Origin: Gemmatimonadota bacterium
Lineage (GTDB): Bacteria; Gemmatimonadota; Gemmatimonadetes; Gemmatimonadales; Gemmatimonadaceae
Length of the DNA stretch: 64,000 bases
Assembly (NCBI GenBank): GCA_020161135.1
Contig: JAIUOB010000001.1
Coordinates: forward strand, 682,001 to 746,000
Direction of reading: 5' to 3'
The first letter of the stretch is position 1. Every line of letters begins with the position of its first letter. Shown here piece after piece: positions 9,029 through 16,808 of this stretch. The position numbers were made by a program, and so were the translations under genes. The notes beneath the pieces were generated by a model. That model was not told the origin of the DNA and ran no database searches. It saw nothing but the letters and a program-made list of their open reading frames with translations.

Positions 9029-9799
9029 CTACTGGCAGATGAAGACGCTGACGTAGCGCGGCGTGGAGAAGCTCACGTCCTGCAGCGCCGCGCGCACATT
9101 CGCGCCCTGCAGCAGGTCGCGCAGTGCCGTCGCCACCCCCTGCTCGGCGGGCGCGGTGTAGCGAATGAGCGTCGACGTGATGCCGTAGCCCGGGCGCCGG
9201 TTGATGGTCTCCGGGAGCAGGCGTGGCCGCCACGTGCCCGTCGCGCCCGCCGGCTTCCGTGCGATGAGCGCACGGGCGATGGGCTCGGACGTCTGTCGCT
9301 TCGACTCACACCAGAAGACATCCACCGCGTAGTCGGCGAACACCGACGCCGATGGATCGGCCGCCGGCGCCGTCGCGGCGATGGTCGGCACCACCGCCTG
9401 ATCCTGGTAGAACGTCGCCGACTTCTGCGCCTCCTGCCGCACCGTCTCGCTGTTGGCGCTCACGCTCAGCACCTCCAGCAGCTTGCCGCGCAGCGGGTCC
9501 TCGGCCAGTGACTCGACGAGCACCCGCAGCGCGTCCTCCTCACGGGTGGTGCGATCGGCCCGCTGCAGGACCGCGCGCACCTCCTTGTACAGGTCGAAGG
9601 TGAGCGTGCGGCGCGAGGCCTCGAGCTTGAGCTCCGCATCGGTGCGCTTGAGCTCCTGGTCGAGCCGCACCGTCTCGGTGTTGAGCTCCTTGAGCCGCGC
9701 ATCGAGCGGCCACGCGCGCACGGCGGCGGCCGCCGCGACCACCAGCGATATGAGGCCGACGAACTTCGACGCCTGATCGACGCGCTCCTGAAAGGTCAT
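9029..9799 (-). CDS. Membrane-anchored coiled-coil protein
   Basis: 256 residues. The start is set by GGAGGGAGGC directly before the ATG at 9799. One transmembrane helix at residues 13-30 is followed by a coiled coil (LKELNTETVRLDQELKRTDA). The C-terminal 110 residues include VDVFWCES, LPETINRRPGYG, LIRYTAPAEQGVATALRDLL and YVSVFICQ. This alpha/beta pattern looks like a LytR-C/SPOR-like fold, although I cannot name the family. Type II topology with the C-terminal domain outside the membrane is inferred. It ends 33 bp before the serine hydrolase gene on the same strand. Confidence 0.7.
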   Translation of the reverse strand: MTFQERVDQASKFVGLISLVVAAAAAVRAWPLDARLKELNTETVRLDQELKRTDAELKLEASRRTLTFDLYKEVRAVLQRADRTTREEDALRVLVESLAEDPLRGKLLEVLSVSANSETVRQEAQKSATFYQDQAVVPTIAATAPAADPSASVFADYAVDVFWCESKRQTSEPIARALIARKPAGATGTWRPRLLPETINRRPGYGITSTLIRYTAPAEQGVATALRDLLQGANVRAALQDVSFSTPRYVSVFICQ

Positions 9800-9862
9800 G
9801 CCTCCCTCCGTCGCCGATTTCAAGGAATGGACATCGAGACGGAGAGTGCGTGCGGCGCGCCG

Positions 9863-10219
9863 TCAGCGCCGCTCCGTCGTGAACACCTTGTCGACAATCT
9901 TCCACCCGCCCGCCGCACGCACCAGAGACAGGTAGTCGGTGTAGCGCTCGGCCGGCCACTCCTCGACCACCTTGACCATGGCCACATCGTTGGTGATGTC
10001 GACGGAGACGATGCGCGCGTTCACCCGCTCGGTCCGCCCGGCATTGGCGCTCACGCTGCGGTACCAGTCCTGCTGCGTGAGATGGCCGAGCTTGCCGCTC
10101 TGCCCGACGAACCAGAGCTTCGCCTCGGGAAGGAAGGCCTGGCGCAGGAGCGCGACGTCGTTGCGGGTGGCGTGTGACGGGGCGCGCCAGCGCGGGTGCA
10201 AGCGCGCCAGAGGCCTCAT
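9863..10219 (-). CDS. NTF2-like (lumazine-binding/SnoaL-type) protein
   Basis: 118 residues. LLRQAFLPEAKLWFVGQSGKL and SVDITNDVAMVKVVEEWP...YTDYLSLVRAAGGWKIVDKVF are characteristic of the NTF2-like 'putative lumazine-binding' family. The usual first helix, which closes the cone, is missing. In its place are about 20 basic, low-complexity residues (RPLARLHPRWRAPSHATRN). The start is 9 bp after the stop of the YaeQ gene, so it is probably co-transcribed with it. The N-terminus may have been lost or replaced. No enzymatic function is assigned. Confidence 0.7.
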   Translation of the reverse strand: MRPLARLHPRWRAPSHATRNDVALLRQAFLPEAKLWFVGQSGKLGHLTQQDWYRSVSANAGRTERVNARIVSVDITNDVAMVKVVEEWPAERYTDYLSLVRAAGGWKIVDKVFTTERR

Positions 10220-10228
10220 CGCACCAGC

Positions 10229-10768
10229 TCACCCCAGCGTGAGCCGCTCGACCTGCCCGGTGAGCGTGGCGCCATCGATGTTCACGTACAGCGCGCCATC
10301 GGTCACGCTGAGCTCGAAGCGCAAGCGACGGTCGAGGCGCGCGACCAGTTCGTCGACGAGGTCGCGATCGAGCGCCCACAGCTCGAGCTGGTCGGCCTTG
10401 TGGATGCGCGCGCTGGCCAGTTGCGTGAGCCACACGCGCGGCTCCTTGTGCGTGTACACGACCACGCGCGGCGCCGCCTTGCTGGCCTTGTGCAGCCGCG
10501 CCGCATCGGGCACACCGATCTCGATCCACGTGGTGATGGTGCCGGTGAGATCGCGCACGCTGACCGTGGGCTCGTCGGGGTCCGAGACGCCCTTCGAGAA
10601 GGCAATCCCCTCGCGGTACTCGAGGCAGTACGCCAGCAGCCGCGCCACGAAGTACTCGGGGCTCTCGGACGGGTGCATGGCCATCCGGAAGTCGAGCGAC
10701 TCGTACACGCCGCGGTCGACGTGGGCGAGCTGGACCTGCAGGGCGTACATCGTGGAAGTGAGCGCCAT
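10229..10768 (-). CDS. yaeQ: YaeQ family protein
   Basis: 179 residues, the usual length for YaeQ. It opens with MALTSTMYALQVQLAHVDRG and continues YESLDFRMAMHPSESPEYFVARLLAYCLEY, FSKGVSDPDEPTV and ITTWIEIGVPDAARLHKAS, then RVVVYTHK. These conserve the acidic/histidine set of the PD-(D/E)xK nuclease-like YaeQ fold. The ATG at 10768 matches the family N-terminus; the longer frame upstream runs into the palindromic repeat and is not coding. The biological role of YaeQ is unsettled. Confidence 0.93.
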   Translation of the reverse strand: MALTSTMYALQVQLAHVDRGVYESLDFRMAMHPSESPEYFVARLLAYCLEYREGIAFSKGVSDPDEPTVSVRDLTGTITTWIEIGVPDAARLHKASKAAPRVVVYTHKEPRVWLTQLASARIHKADQLELWALDRDLVDELVARLDRRLRFELSVTDGALYVNIDGATLTGQVERLTLG

Positions 10769-10823
10769 CGCGTGGGGTGAGGGGAGTGGGCACGATGGCA
10801 GCATGCCGTCAGTCCCGCCAGCA

Positions 10824-10981
10824 CCCCACGCTCTGACCCTGACCTCTGAGACGATCTGGTCTCTGACCTCTATCGTCGTCTGGCGTCCGACCTCTGGATC
10901 CGGATCCAGAGGTCTGATCTCTGACAACGATAGAAGTGAGAATCCAGATGGCTTCAGAGGTCGGAGGTCTGAGTGGTGGGG
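10824..10981. repeat. Long imperfect palindrome, copy 1
   Basis: Inverted repeat of about 158 bp in the 308-bp gap between divergent yaeQ and the sigma gene. The centre TCTGGATCCGGATCCAGA is a perfect palindrome, extended to 26 bp at 10889-10914. The arms continue outward with matched blocks: TCTATCGTCGTC on the left and GACAACGATAGA on the right, then CTCTGACC and GGTCTGAG, then CCCCAC and GTGGGG. The sigma start lies 95 bp to the right. That interval holds TTGACG at 11012 as a possible -35, with no convincing -10. Confidence 0.85.
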
Positions 10982-11076
10982 GCGTGACATGCTCCGCACC
11001 GGGTTGCCGCGTTGACGAGATGCGATTTCGTTCTGAGACTAGTGGCAACCCGACCGCGCCCCTGCCGCCGTACCGC

Positions 11077-11667
11077 ATGACTCATCCCCCCGTCGACGCC
11101 GCCGACGTGACCCGGCTGCTGCAGGCGTTCCAGGCCGGCGAGCCGGAGCTGCTCGAGCAACTGGCCCGCGCCGTGTACGGACAGCTGCACCGGCTCGCGG
11201 CCAACGCGCTGCGGCGCGAGGGCGACGCGCACACCCTGCAGACGACGGTGCTGGTGCACGAGGCCTTCCTGCGGCTCGCCGAGCAGACCGGCGTGCAGTG
11301 GAAGAATCGGTCACAGTTCTACCGGCTCGCGGCGCAGGTCATTCGCCGGCTCCTCATCGACCACGCCCGTCGACGCCGCGCCGCCAAGCGCCAGGTGCGC
11401 GCCGACGTCACCGAGCCGGACACGGTCGATCCGTTCGACGCCGACGAGCGGCTCACCCGTCTCGATGCCGCGCTGGCGGAGTTGGCCACCCAGGACCCGC
11501 GCGCGGCCAAGGTGGTGGAGCTCCGATTCTTCGGCGGCCTCACCATGGAAGCCGTGGCGGCGACACTCGACCTGTCGCTCTCCACCACCAGTCGCGACTG
11601 GCGCTTTGCGCAGGCGTTCCTGCGACGCCGGCTCGAGGCAGGCACCTCCGGCCACGCCGACGCATGA
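11077..11667 (+). CDS. ECF-type RNA polymerase sigma factor, kinase-linked
   Basis: 196 residues with sigma region 2 (about 10-90) and region 4 (about 125-185, RAAKVVELRFFGGLTMEAVAATL). It resembles the ECF group found next to Ser/Thr kinases in Planctomycetes, Acidobacteria and Gemmatimonadota. In region 2.2, where most ECFs have an acidic DAED-type motif before LVxE, this one reads HTLQTTVLVHEAF, with Thr53, Thr56 and Thr57. No anti-sigma gene is nearby. Its TGA overlaps the ATG of the kinase gene (ATGA). The ATG at 11077 was chosen because the family begins with a short leader before DVTRLLQAFQAG. Confidence 0.92.
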   Translation: MTHPPVDAADVTRLLQAFQAGEPELLEQLARAVYGQLHRLAANALRREGDAHTLQTTVLVHEAFLRLAEQTGVQWKNRSQFYRLAAQVIRRLLIDHARRRRAAKRQVRADVTEPDTVDPFDADERLTRLDAALAELATQDPRAAKVVELRFFGGLTMEAVAATLDLSLSTTSRDWRFAQAFLRRRLEAGTSGHADA

Positions 11668-14225
11668 CGGACGCGCACGACAACATGCCGCACGACAAGT
11701 CGCCCGGCAGTACCGATCGCGCCCGCCAGCTTCGCGCGCTGTTCGATGCGGCCGAGGCGCTCCCGCCCGAGGCGCGCGAGGCATACGTCCGCACGCAGGC
11801 GATCGACACGGCGATGGCAGACGAGGTACTGGCGCTGCTCGCCTTCGCCACGGACGGCAACGCACTGGGCACCCCGTGGACGGCACTGCCCGCGCCGACA
11901 GACGCGATGCGCCACGCAGCCGCCCGGGACGCCGACGACGATGCGCGCGTCGGTCAGCACGTCGGTCCGTGGCGCCTGCTGCGTCGCGTTGGCCGCGGTG
12001 GCATGGGTGTCGTCTACGAGGCCGAGCGCGACGATGCGCAGTACCGCATGCGGGTCGCCCTCAAGCTGCTGCACCGCGGCGCCGACTCGGCGCTGGCCGT
12101 GCGACGCTTCCGGTACGAGCGGCAGATTCTCGCCTCGCTGCGTCATCCCAACATCGCCGCATTGCTCGACGGGGGCGTGTCCGATGATGGGCAGCCCTAC
12201 ATCGCGATGGAGTACGTCGAGGGCGTGCCCATCACCGACGCCGCGCGCACGCAGGCGCTCGACGTGCGCGCGCGGGTGCGCCTCATGCTGGGGGTGTGCG
12301 CGGCGGTGACGCACGCCCACGCGCGGCTCGTCGTGCACCGCGACCTCAAGCCCGGCAACATCCTCGTCGACCGCGACGGCGTCGTGCGACTGCTCGATTT
12401 CGGCATCGCACGCCTCCTGCGCGAGGACGACGACCTCGATGCGCTGCCGCCCACCGAGGGGCACGTGCGCGCCCTCACGCCCGACTACGCGAGCCCTGAG
12501 CAGTTTCTCGGCGCGCCGCCGCAGCTCAGCAGCGACGTGTACGCGCTCGGGGTCGTGCTGTACGAGGTGCTGTGCGATCGCCGACCGTACACCGTGGCGG
12601 GGAAGCCCTGGGCCGAGCAGGTCGAGTTGGTCACGCGCCGCATGCCGGCGCCGCCGTCGCAGGTGGCCGACCCCGTGCACCGCCGCGCACTCGCCGGCGA
12701 CCTGGACGCCATCGTACTGAAGGCGCTCGGCAAGCTGCCGGAGGAGCGCTACGCCACCGTCGAGCAGTTGGCGAGCGACCTCACCGCGTGGCTCGACGGC
12801 CGGCCCGTGCGGGCGCGGCAGAGCAGTGCCGGCGAGCGCCTGCGCAAGCTCGTGCGTCGTCGCCCCCTCGAGACTGCGGCGACGGTCATCACCAGCGCGG
12901 CGCTGATCGGCGCGGCAATCTGGTCGACGCTCGCCGCGCGCGTCGCACGTCAGGAGCAGCAGCGCACCGCCGAGGTGAACCGCTTCCTGCAGGAGATGCT
13001 CGCGAGCGCTGATCCCGACATCGGTGGTCGCACGCTCACGATGGAGGCCGCCCTGGGTGCTGCCGCGAGGCGCCTCGCGAGCGAGCCCGTGGGCGACGAC
13101 CTCGCCGGGGAGCTGCACTACACGCTCGCCACGGCGTACTACGGCCTGGGGGCATGGGCCACGGCCGACACGCACGCGGTGCGCGCGCACACGTTGCGCG
13201 CCCGTGTGCTCGGCGTGCAGGACGCGCGGACAGCCGAGGTGCTCGCGTTGCGCGGCAACATCGCGGAGGCGCTGGGCGACGCCGCGCGCGGCGAGCAGTT
13301 GCTCGCGCAGGCGGTCGATGCATTGCAGCGGGCCCGCCCGCGCGATGAGCGACGGCTCGCCGACGCGCTGGGCAATCACGCGCGCCTTGTCGACGGGCTC
13401 GGCCAGATCGCCCGCAGCGACCAGCTTCTCGCCAGCGAGTTGGCGCTGCGGCGCGGCAGCCGGGATTCGCTGGTGCGCGCCGGCGTGGCGCTCACACTCG
13501 CCAACATCGCCGTGGCGCGCACGTACCAGGGGCGTCTCGCCGAAGCGGAGTCGCTGCAGCGGCTCGCACTGGTCGACGAGGCGCCCCGTGGACGCGAGCG
13601 TCCACGTTACGCGGAGTTCGAGCGCGGTCTCGCAGACATTCTGGAGACGCGTGGGCAGTATGCGGCCGCTGACTCGCTCATGCGCCACGCGCTGCCGCTG
13701 CTCGCACGGCAGCTCGGCCCGACGCACACGACGTACCTGCGGGCCGCGTCGAATGTCGCGCGGCTGCGTGTGCGCATGGGCGACTATCGTGCGGCGCTCG
13801 AGGTGGCCGCTCCCGTGGTGCAGGCCATCGGCACGGTGCTCCCCGAGGGTGATCCGACCGCCGCGAGTGTGCTGCAGTTCGTCGGGGCGGCGCACGATTC
13901 GCTGCGACAGTTCGCGGAGGGCGAGGCGGCGCTGCGCCGCGCGTGGGCGCTGCGAGCCAAGGCGATGCCCGCGGGGCACTGGGCGGTGGCATCCGCGCAG
14001 GCGACCGTGGGTGCCCATCTCCTGCTCGTGCAGCGCTACGACGAGGCCGAGCGGCTGCTGCGCGCTGGCTACGTCGGCGTGGCGACGGCACAGGGGGCGA
14101 CGGCGCCGTACAGCATTGCCATCGCCAAGCGGCTGGTGCTGCTGTACGAGGCGCGCGGACAGGCCGCCGAAGCGGCACGGTGGCGCGCGCGAACCGTTGC
14201 GGACAGCGCCAACGGCACCCGATGA
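11664..14225 (+). CDS. Transmembrane Ser/Thr protein kinase with TPR region
   Basis: 853 residues. The kinase domain starts near residue 95: GRGGMGVVYEAE glycine loop, Lys134 in VALKLL, HRDLKPGN with Asp227, and DFG Asp245. Then come the ALTPDYASPEQF activation/P+1 loop and YALGVVLYEVL. A single transmembrane helix (AATVITSAALIGAAIWSTL) lies near residue 415. The C-terminal 400 residues form TPR-like helices. This is a PknB-type (Hanks) kinase anchored in the inner membrane with the sensor part outside, by analogy. It is translationally coupled to the sigma gene, making the sigma factor a likely substrate. An FHA gene follows. Confidence 0.93.
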   Translation: MTDAHDNMPHDKSPGSTDRARQLRALFDAAEALPPEAREAYVRTQAIDTAMADEVLALLAFATDGNALGTPWTALPAPTDAMRHAAARDADDDARVGQHVGPWRLLRRVGRGGMGVVYEAERDDAQYRMRVALKLLHRGADSALAVRRFRYERQILASLRHPNIAALLDGGVSDDGQPYIAMEYVEGVPITDAARTQALDVRARVRLMLGVCAAVTHAHARLVVHRDLKPGNILVDRDGVVRLLDFGIARLLREDDDLDALPPTEGHVRALTPDYASPEQFLGAPPQLSSDVYALGVVLYEVLCDRRPYTVAGKPWAEQVELVTRRMPAPPSQVADPVHRRALAGDLDAIVLKALGKLPEERYATVEQLASDLTAWLDGRPVRARQSSAGERLRKLVRRRPLETAATVITSAALIGAAIWSTLAARVARQEQQRTAEVNRFLQEMLASADPDIGGRTLTMEAALGAAARRLASEPVGDDLAGELHYTLATAYYGLGAWATADTHAVRAHTLRARVLGVQDARTAEVLALRGNIAEALGDAARGEQLLAQAVDALQRARPRDERRLADALGNHARLVDGLGQIARSDQLLASELALRRGSRDSLVRAGVALTLANIAVARTYQGRLAEAESLQRLALVDEAPRGRERPRYAEFERGLADILETRGQYAAADSLMRHALPLLARQLGPTHTTYLRAASNVARLRVRMGDYRAALEVAAPVVQAIGTVLPEGDPTAASVLQFVGAAHDSLRQFAEGEAALRRAWALRAKAMPAGHWAVASAQATVGAHLLLVQRYDEAERLLRAGYVGVATAQGATAPYSIAIAKRLVLLYEARGQAAEAARWRARTVADSANGTR

Positions 14226-14252
14226 CGTGTCACGGCGCATGACTGCGCGTCA
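14223..14252 (+). promoter_or_regulatory. Intercistronic hairpin starting at the kinase stop codon
   Basis: The TGA of the kinase gene forms the 5' strand of a TGAC/GTCA outer stem (14223-14226 with 14249-14252). Inside, GCGCA-TGAC-TGCGC (14235-14248) makes a 5-bp stem. A matching element follows the next gene at the same distance. It may act in translational coupling, RNA processing or partial termination. Confidence 0.35.
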
Positions 14253-14257
14253 GCGAC

Positions 14258-14590
14258 GTGCAGATCATCCGCCTTCATCACGTGCAGGGGCCGCGCCGCG
14301 GCCAGTGTGACGAACTCCAGCTCGGGCGGGGCGGCGCGGCGCTGCTCGGCCGCGCGCCCGATGCCGACGTGGCCTTCCCCGACCCCGAGGGACGCGCGGT
14401 GAGTCGTCGGCATGCCTTGCTCTGGCTGGCCACCGACGATGCCGGAGGCTGGCATGTCATCGACCTCGACAGCACGGCGGGGACGCTGCTCAACGGACGG
14501 CGGGTCCAGGCGCAGCGGCTCGTGCACGGGGACCTGCTGTCGCTGGGGGCCACCGGCCCGTCGCTGCGGGTCGAGCTGGGGCCCGCATGA
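14258..14590 (+). CDS. FHA-domain protein
   Basis: 110 residues, essentially one forkhead-associated domain. LLGRAPDADVAFPD, VSRRHALLWL, VIDLDSTAGTLLNGRRV and LVHGDLLSLG are the FHA signatures: GR in strand 3, S-R-R-H in the loop, and N in the phosphothreonine-binding loop. FHA domains bind phosphothreonine. In this cassette the likely ligand is a phosphorylated Thr on the kinase or the sigma factor, though this is inference. The start codon is GTG at 14258, since no in-frame ATG is available. The gene begins 32 bp after the kinase stop. Confidence 0.9.
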   Translation: MQIIRLHHVQGPRRGQCDELQLGRGGAALLGRAPDADVAFPDPEGRAVSRRHALLWLATDDAGGWHVIDLDSTAGTLLNGRRVQAQRLVHGDLLSLGATGPSLRVELGPA

Positions 14591-14617
14591 CATGCTCGCG
14601 CACACGGCTGCGCGTCA
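14588..14617 (+). promoter_or_regulatory. Intercistronic hairpin starting at the FHA stop codon
   Basis: A second copy of the element at 14223-14252. TGAC (14588-14591) can pair with GTCA (14614-14617), and CGCGCA-CACGGC-TGCGCG (14597-14614) makes the inner stem. CTGCGCGTCAG begins 18 bases past the last stop base in both copies. It lies between the FHA and lectin genes. Confidence 0.35.
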
Positions 14618-14651
14618 GGGGAGCACCGTTCGCTCACCCTTTGGAGGTCCC

Positions 14652-15323
14652 ATGTTCTCGCGCCCCCACCGCCACTACCGTCCCCGACTTCGCCGCCTGC
14701 TGACCCTGTCGACGATCGCTGCCACCCTTGCCCTGCCGACCACCGGTGCGGCCCAGTTCGCGCAGTGGTCGCTGGCCGCAGGTGGCAACGGTCACTGGTA
14801 TCAGTACATCCCCTCCATCAGCATCTTCCAGAGCATCTCGTTCGCGACAGCGCAGGCGGCCGCGCAGTCGAGCACGCACATGGGGCTGCAGGGCTACCTC
14901 GCCACGGTCACATCGCAGGCAGAGCAGGACTTCATCAACAACTCCTTCGGCTTCCTGCTCGGCTTCGGCGCTTCCGGCACGGCGTGGCTGGGCGCGAGCG
15001 ACGCCGCGGTCGAAGGCGAGTGGCGCTGGCTCGGCGGCCCGGAAGCCGGCCAACTGCTGGGCTACACCAACTGGCGAGCGAGTCAGCCCGTGAACGCACC
15101 GGGGTTCGACACCTACGACCTGCTCGCGCTGAACATCAACGCGCAGAGTCCGCCGACGTCGTACGGATGGGTGTCGCTCACGCCCACCGACGGCGCGCTC
15201 GGGTACATCGTCGAGTACGGCAATGGGCGGATGTCCACCGTGCCCGAGCCCGCAACCAACGCGCTCCTCGCCGCGGGACTTGCCGCGATGGCGGTGGTGA
15301 TGCGCCGAAAGCGCCGCGCGTAG
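14652..15323 (+). CDS. Secreted C-type-lectin-like protein with PEP-CTERM signal
   Basis: 223 residues, preceded by GGAGG at good spacing. The N-terminal signal peptide ends near TGAAQ. The body is C-type-lectin-like: FATAQAAAQ, GYLATVTSQAEQDFI, AWLGASDAAVEGEWRWLGG, GYTNWRASQPVNAPG and GYIVEYG match the conserved 'WLG..D...EG.W.W..G' and 'W...P' core. The C-terminus VPEPATNALLAAGLAAMAVV followed by MRRKRR is a PEP-CTERM sorting signal for exosortase processing. It is probably a surface or matrix protein that binds glycans. As last gene of the sigma/kinase cassette, it may be the regulated output. No exosortase gene is in the window. Confidence 0.9.
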   Translation: MFSRPHRHYRPRLRRLLTLSTIAATLALPTTGAAQFAQWSLAAGGNGHWYQYIPSISIFQSISFATAQAAAQSSTHMGLQGYLATVTSQAEQDFINNSFGFLLGFGASGTAWLGASDAAVEGEWRWLGGPEAGQLLGYTNWRASQPVNAPGFDTYDLLALNINAQSPPTSYGWVSLTPTDGALGYIVEYGNGRMSTVPEPATNALLAAGLAAMAVVMRRKRRA

Positions 15324-15331
15324 CCCGCCAG

Positions 15332-15497
15332 CCCCCACCACTCAGACTTCAGAGTTCTGACCCCGAATCGGGGTTCTGCCCTCTATCGTCGTCTGGCGTC
15401 CCGACTTCTGGATCCGGATCCAGAGGTCTGATGTCCGACAAGGATAGAGGTCAGAGACCAGACGGTGGTCAGAGGTCGGAGGTCTGAGTGGCGTGGG
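15332..15497. repeat. Long imperfect palindrome, copy 2
   Basis: Copy between the convergent lectin and ankyrin-2 genes; it nearly fills the gap. The centre again reads TCTGGATCCGGATCCAGA. Arms carry CTCTATCGTCGTCTGG and GGATAGAGGTCAGAG. The left arm also contains its own small hairpin, CCCCGA-A-TCGGGG (from 15361). It could serve as a bidirectional transcription terminator here. Confidence 0.85.
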
Positions 15498-15503
15498 CGC
15501 GCG

Positions 15504-16784
15504 TTACGGTTGCCCGCCGGCCGCTGCGATGCGCTCCATCGCGGGCTGGCTCACGAAGATGGGCGCGTGGAAGCGCTGGCCCCACGACAGCGCGGTCACG
15601 TCGCGGTAGTCGTGACGCGTGGGGTCGCCGTGTCCGGGGTGAAGTCGCTTCCACAGCGATGCGCGCACGTTCGGGTCGGCGCCATGCGCGAGCAGCAGGT
15701 CGGTGAAGCGGGCGGTGAAGGGGCCGCGCTTGCCGTAGTTCATCCAGAAGTTGGGCTGTGACACGACCGTGTTGAACAGCGGTGTGTGCCCGCCAAAGCC
15801 GCTCGCACCCACCCGCGAGGGCGCGTTCACGTCAGCGCCGCGCGCGATCAGCCACTCGGCGATGTCGTACTCGTCGTAGTCCACGCACAGGTGCAGCAGC
15901 GTCGACCCACCGAGCGGTGTGCCGGTGGTGGCGTCGATCTCGTCGCGACAGCCCATCTCCGACGGGTAGATCTCGCGATGCGTGAAGGTCCGCGAGAGCA
16001 GCGCCGGGTCGCGCGCGAGGTGGGCCTCGAGCAGGTCGAGGCGGCCGCGATGCAGCGCCATGACCGGTGTGTCCGGGTAGCGCAGCCCATGCTGCTCGTA
16101 CAGCGCGAGAATGGCGTGCTTCGCGGCCGGGTTGCGGCTGTCCGTCTCGAGCACGACCGACACCGGCGCGACACACGCCCCCTGGTCGTCGACCACAGGC
16201 GCGCCGAGTGTGAGCATGAGTGCCGTGCCGTCGACGTTCAGTGTGTACGCCGGCCCACCGAGGGCGTCCTCGGTGAGCGGCGGCTGCCCCGCGAGATCGT
16301 GCAGCATGCGCGCGGTGCCCACGTGCCCCTGCAGTGCGGCGCGACCGGCCGCGTGTTCGAGGTCGGTGGCGCCACGCTGGTGCAGGAAGCGGATGATGCG
16401 ATCGCGTCCCAGGTTGGCGGCGTAGGACATGGGCGGCCCCCAGTTGCTCTCGCGCACCAACACCGGCTCGTGCAGCAGCGCGGCGTTCGCGGTGATCAGG
16501 CTACGAACCGTCTCGAGGTCATCCTGCCAGATGGCGTCGGCAAGCTGCACGGCCTGCATAAGCCGCGGCCAACTGGACGCCTGATAGCTGCGCGCGAGCA
16601 CGAGCTGCGCATCCGCGAGCTTGGCGACGTGCGGTGCGGGGGGCGTGGGGTGTCGCGCCGCGAGTTCGGCGACCGCGGCGGGGTCGCCCGCATGGAGCGC
16701 CTGCAGCAGCTCCTTGGCCTGCCGACGCAGGTGGTCGGCGTCGGGACGGACGGGCAGGCGACGAACGGGAACAGCATCGGACAT
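15504..16784 (-). CDS. Ankyrin-repeat protein, paralogue 2
   Basis: 426 residues. The start ATG at 16784 is preceded by AGGAGG. The N-terminal domain (LPVRPDADHLRRQAKELLQA...AGD) is homologous to that of the protein at 3863-5146. Ankyrin-like units follow: SYAANLGRDRIIRFLHQRGA, AAGRAALQGH, ALHRGRLDLLEAHLARDP, STLLHLCVDYDEYDIAEWLIARGADVNAP, HTPLFNTVV, and LLLAHGADPNV. A shared leader element lies upstream. The target is unknown. The gene is convergent with the lectin gene across palindrome copy 2. Confidence 0.88.
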   Translation of the reverse strand: MSDAVPVRRLPVRPDADHLRRQAKELLQALHAGDPAAVAELAARHPTPPAPHVAKLADAQLVLARSYQASSWPRLMQAVQLADAIWQDDLETVRSLITANAALLHEPVLVRESNWGPPMSYAANLGRDRIIRFLHQRGATDLEHAAGRAALQGHVGTARMLHDLAGQPPLTEDALGGPAYTLNVDGTALMLTLGAPVVDDQGACVAPVSVVLETDSRNPAAKHAILALYEQHGLRYPDTPVMALHRGRLDLLEAHLARDPALLSRTFTHREIYPSEMGCRDEIDATTGTPLGGSTLLHLCVDYDEYDIAEWLIARGADVNAPSRVGASGFGGHTPLFNTVVSQPNFWMNYGKRGPFTARFTDLLLAHGADPNVRASLWKRLHPGHGDPTRHDYRDVTALSWGQRFHAPIFVSQPAMERIAAAGGQP

Positions 16785-16808
16785 GACGAGCCTCCTGGCG
16801 TGGCCCGG

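Noticed and set aside
11319..14240. 973-codon open frame antisense to the first kinase cassette
   Set aside because: Antisense shadow of clear sigma and kinase genes.
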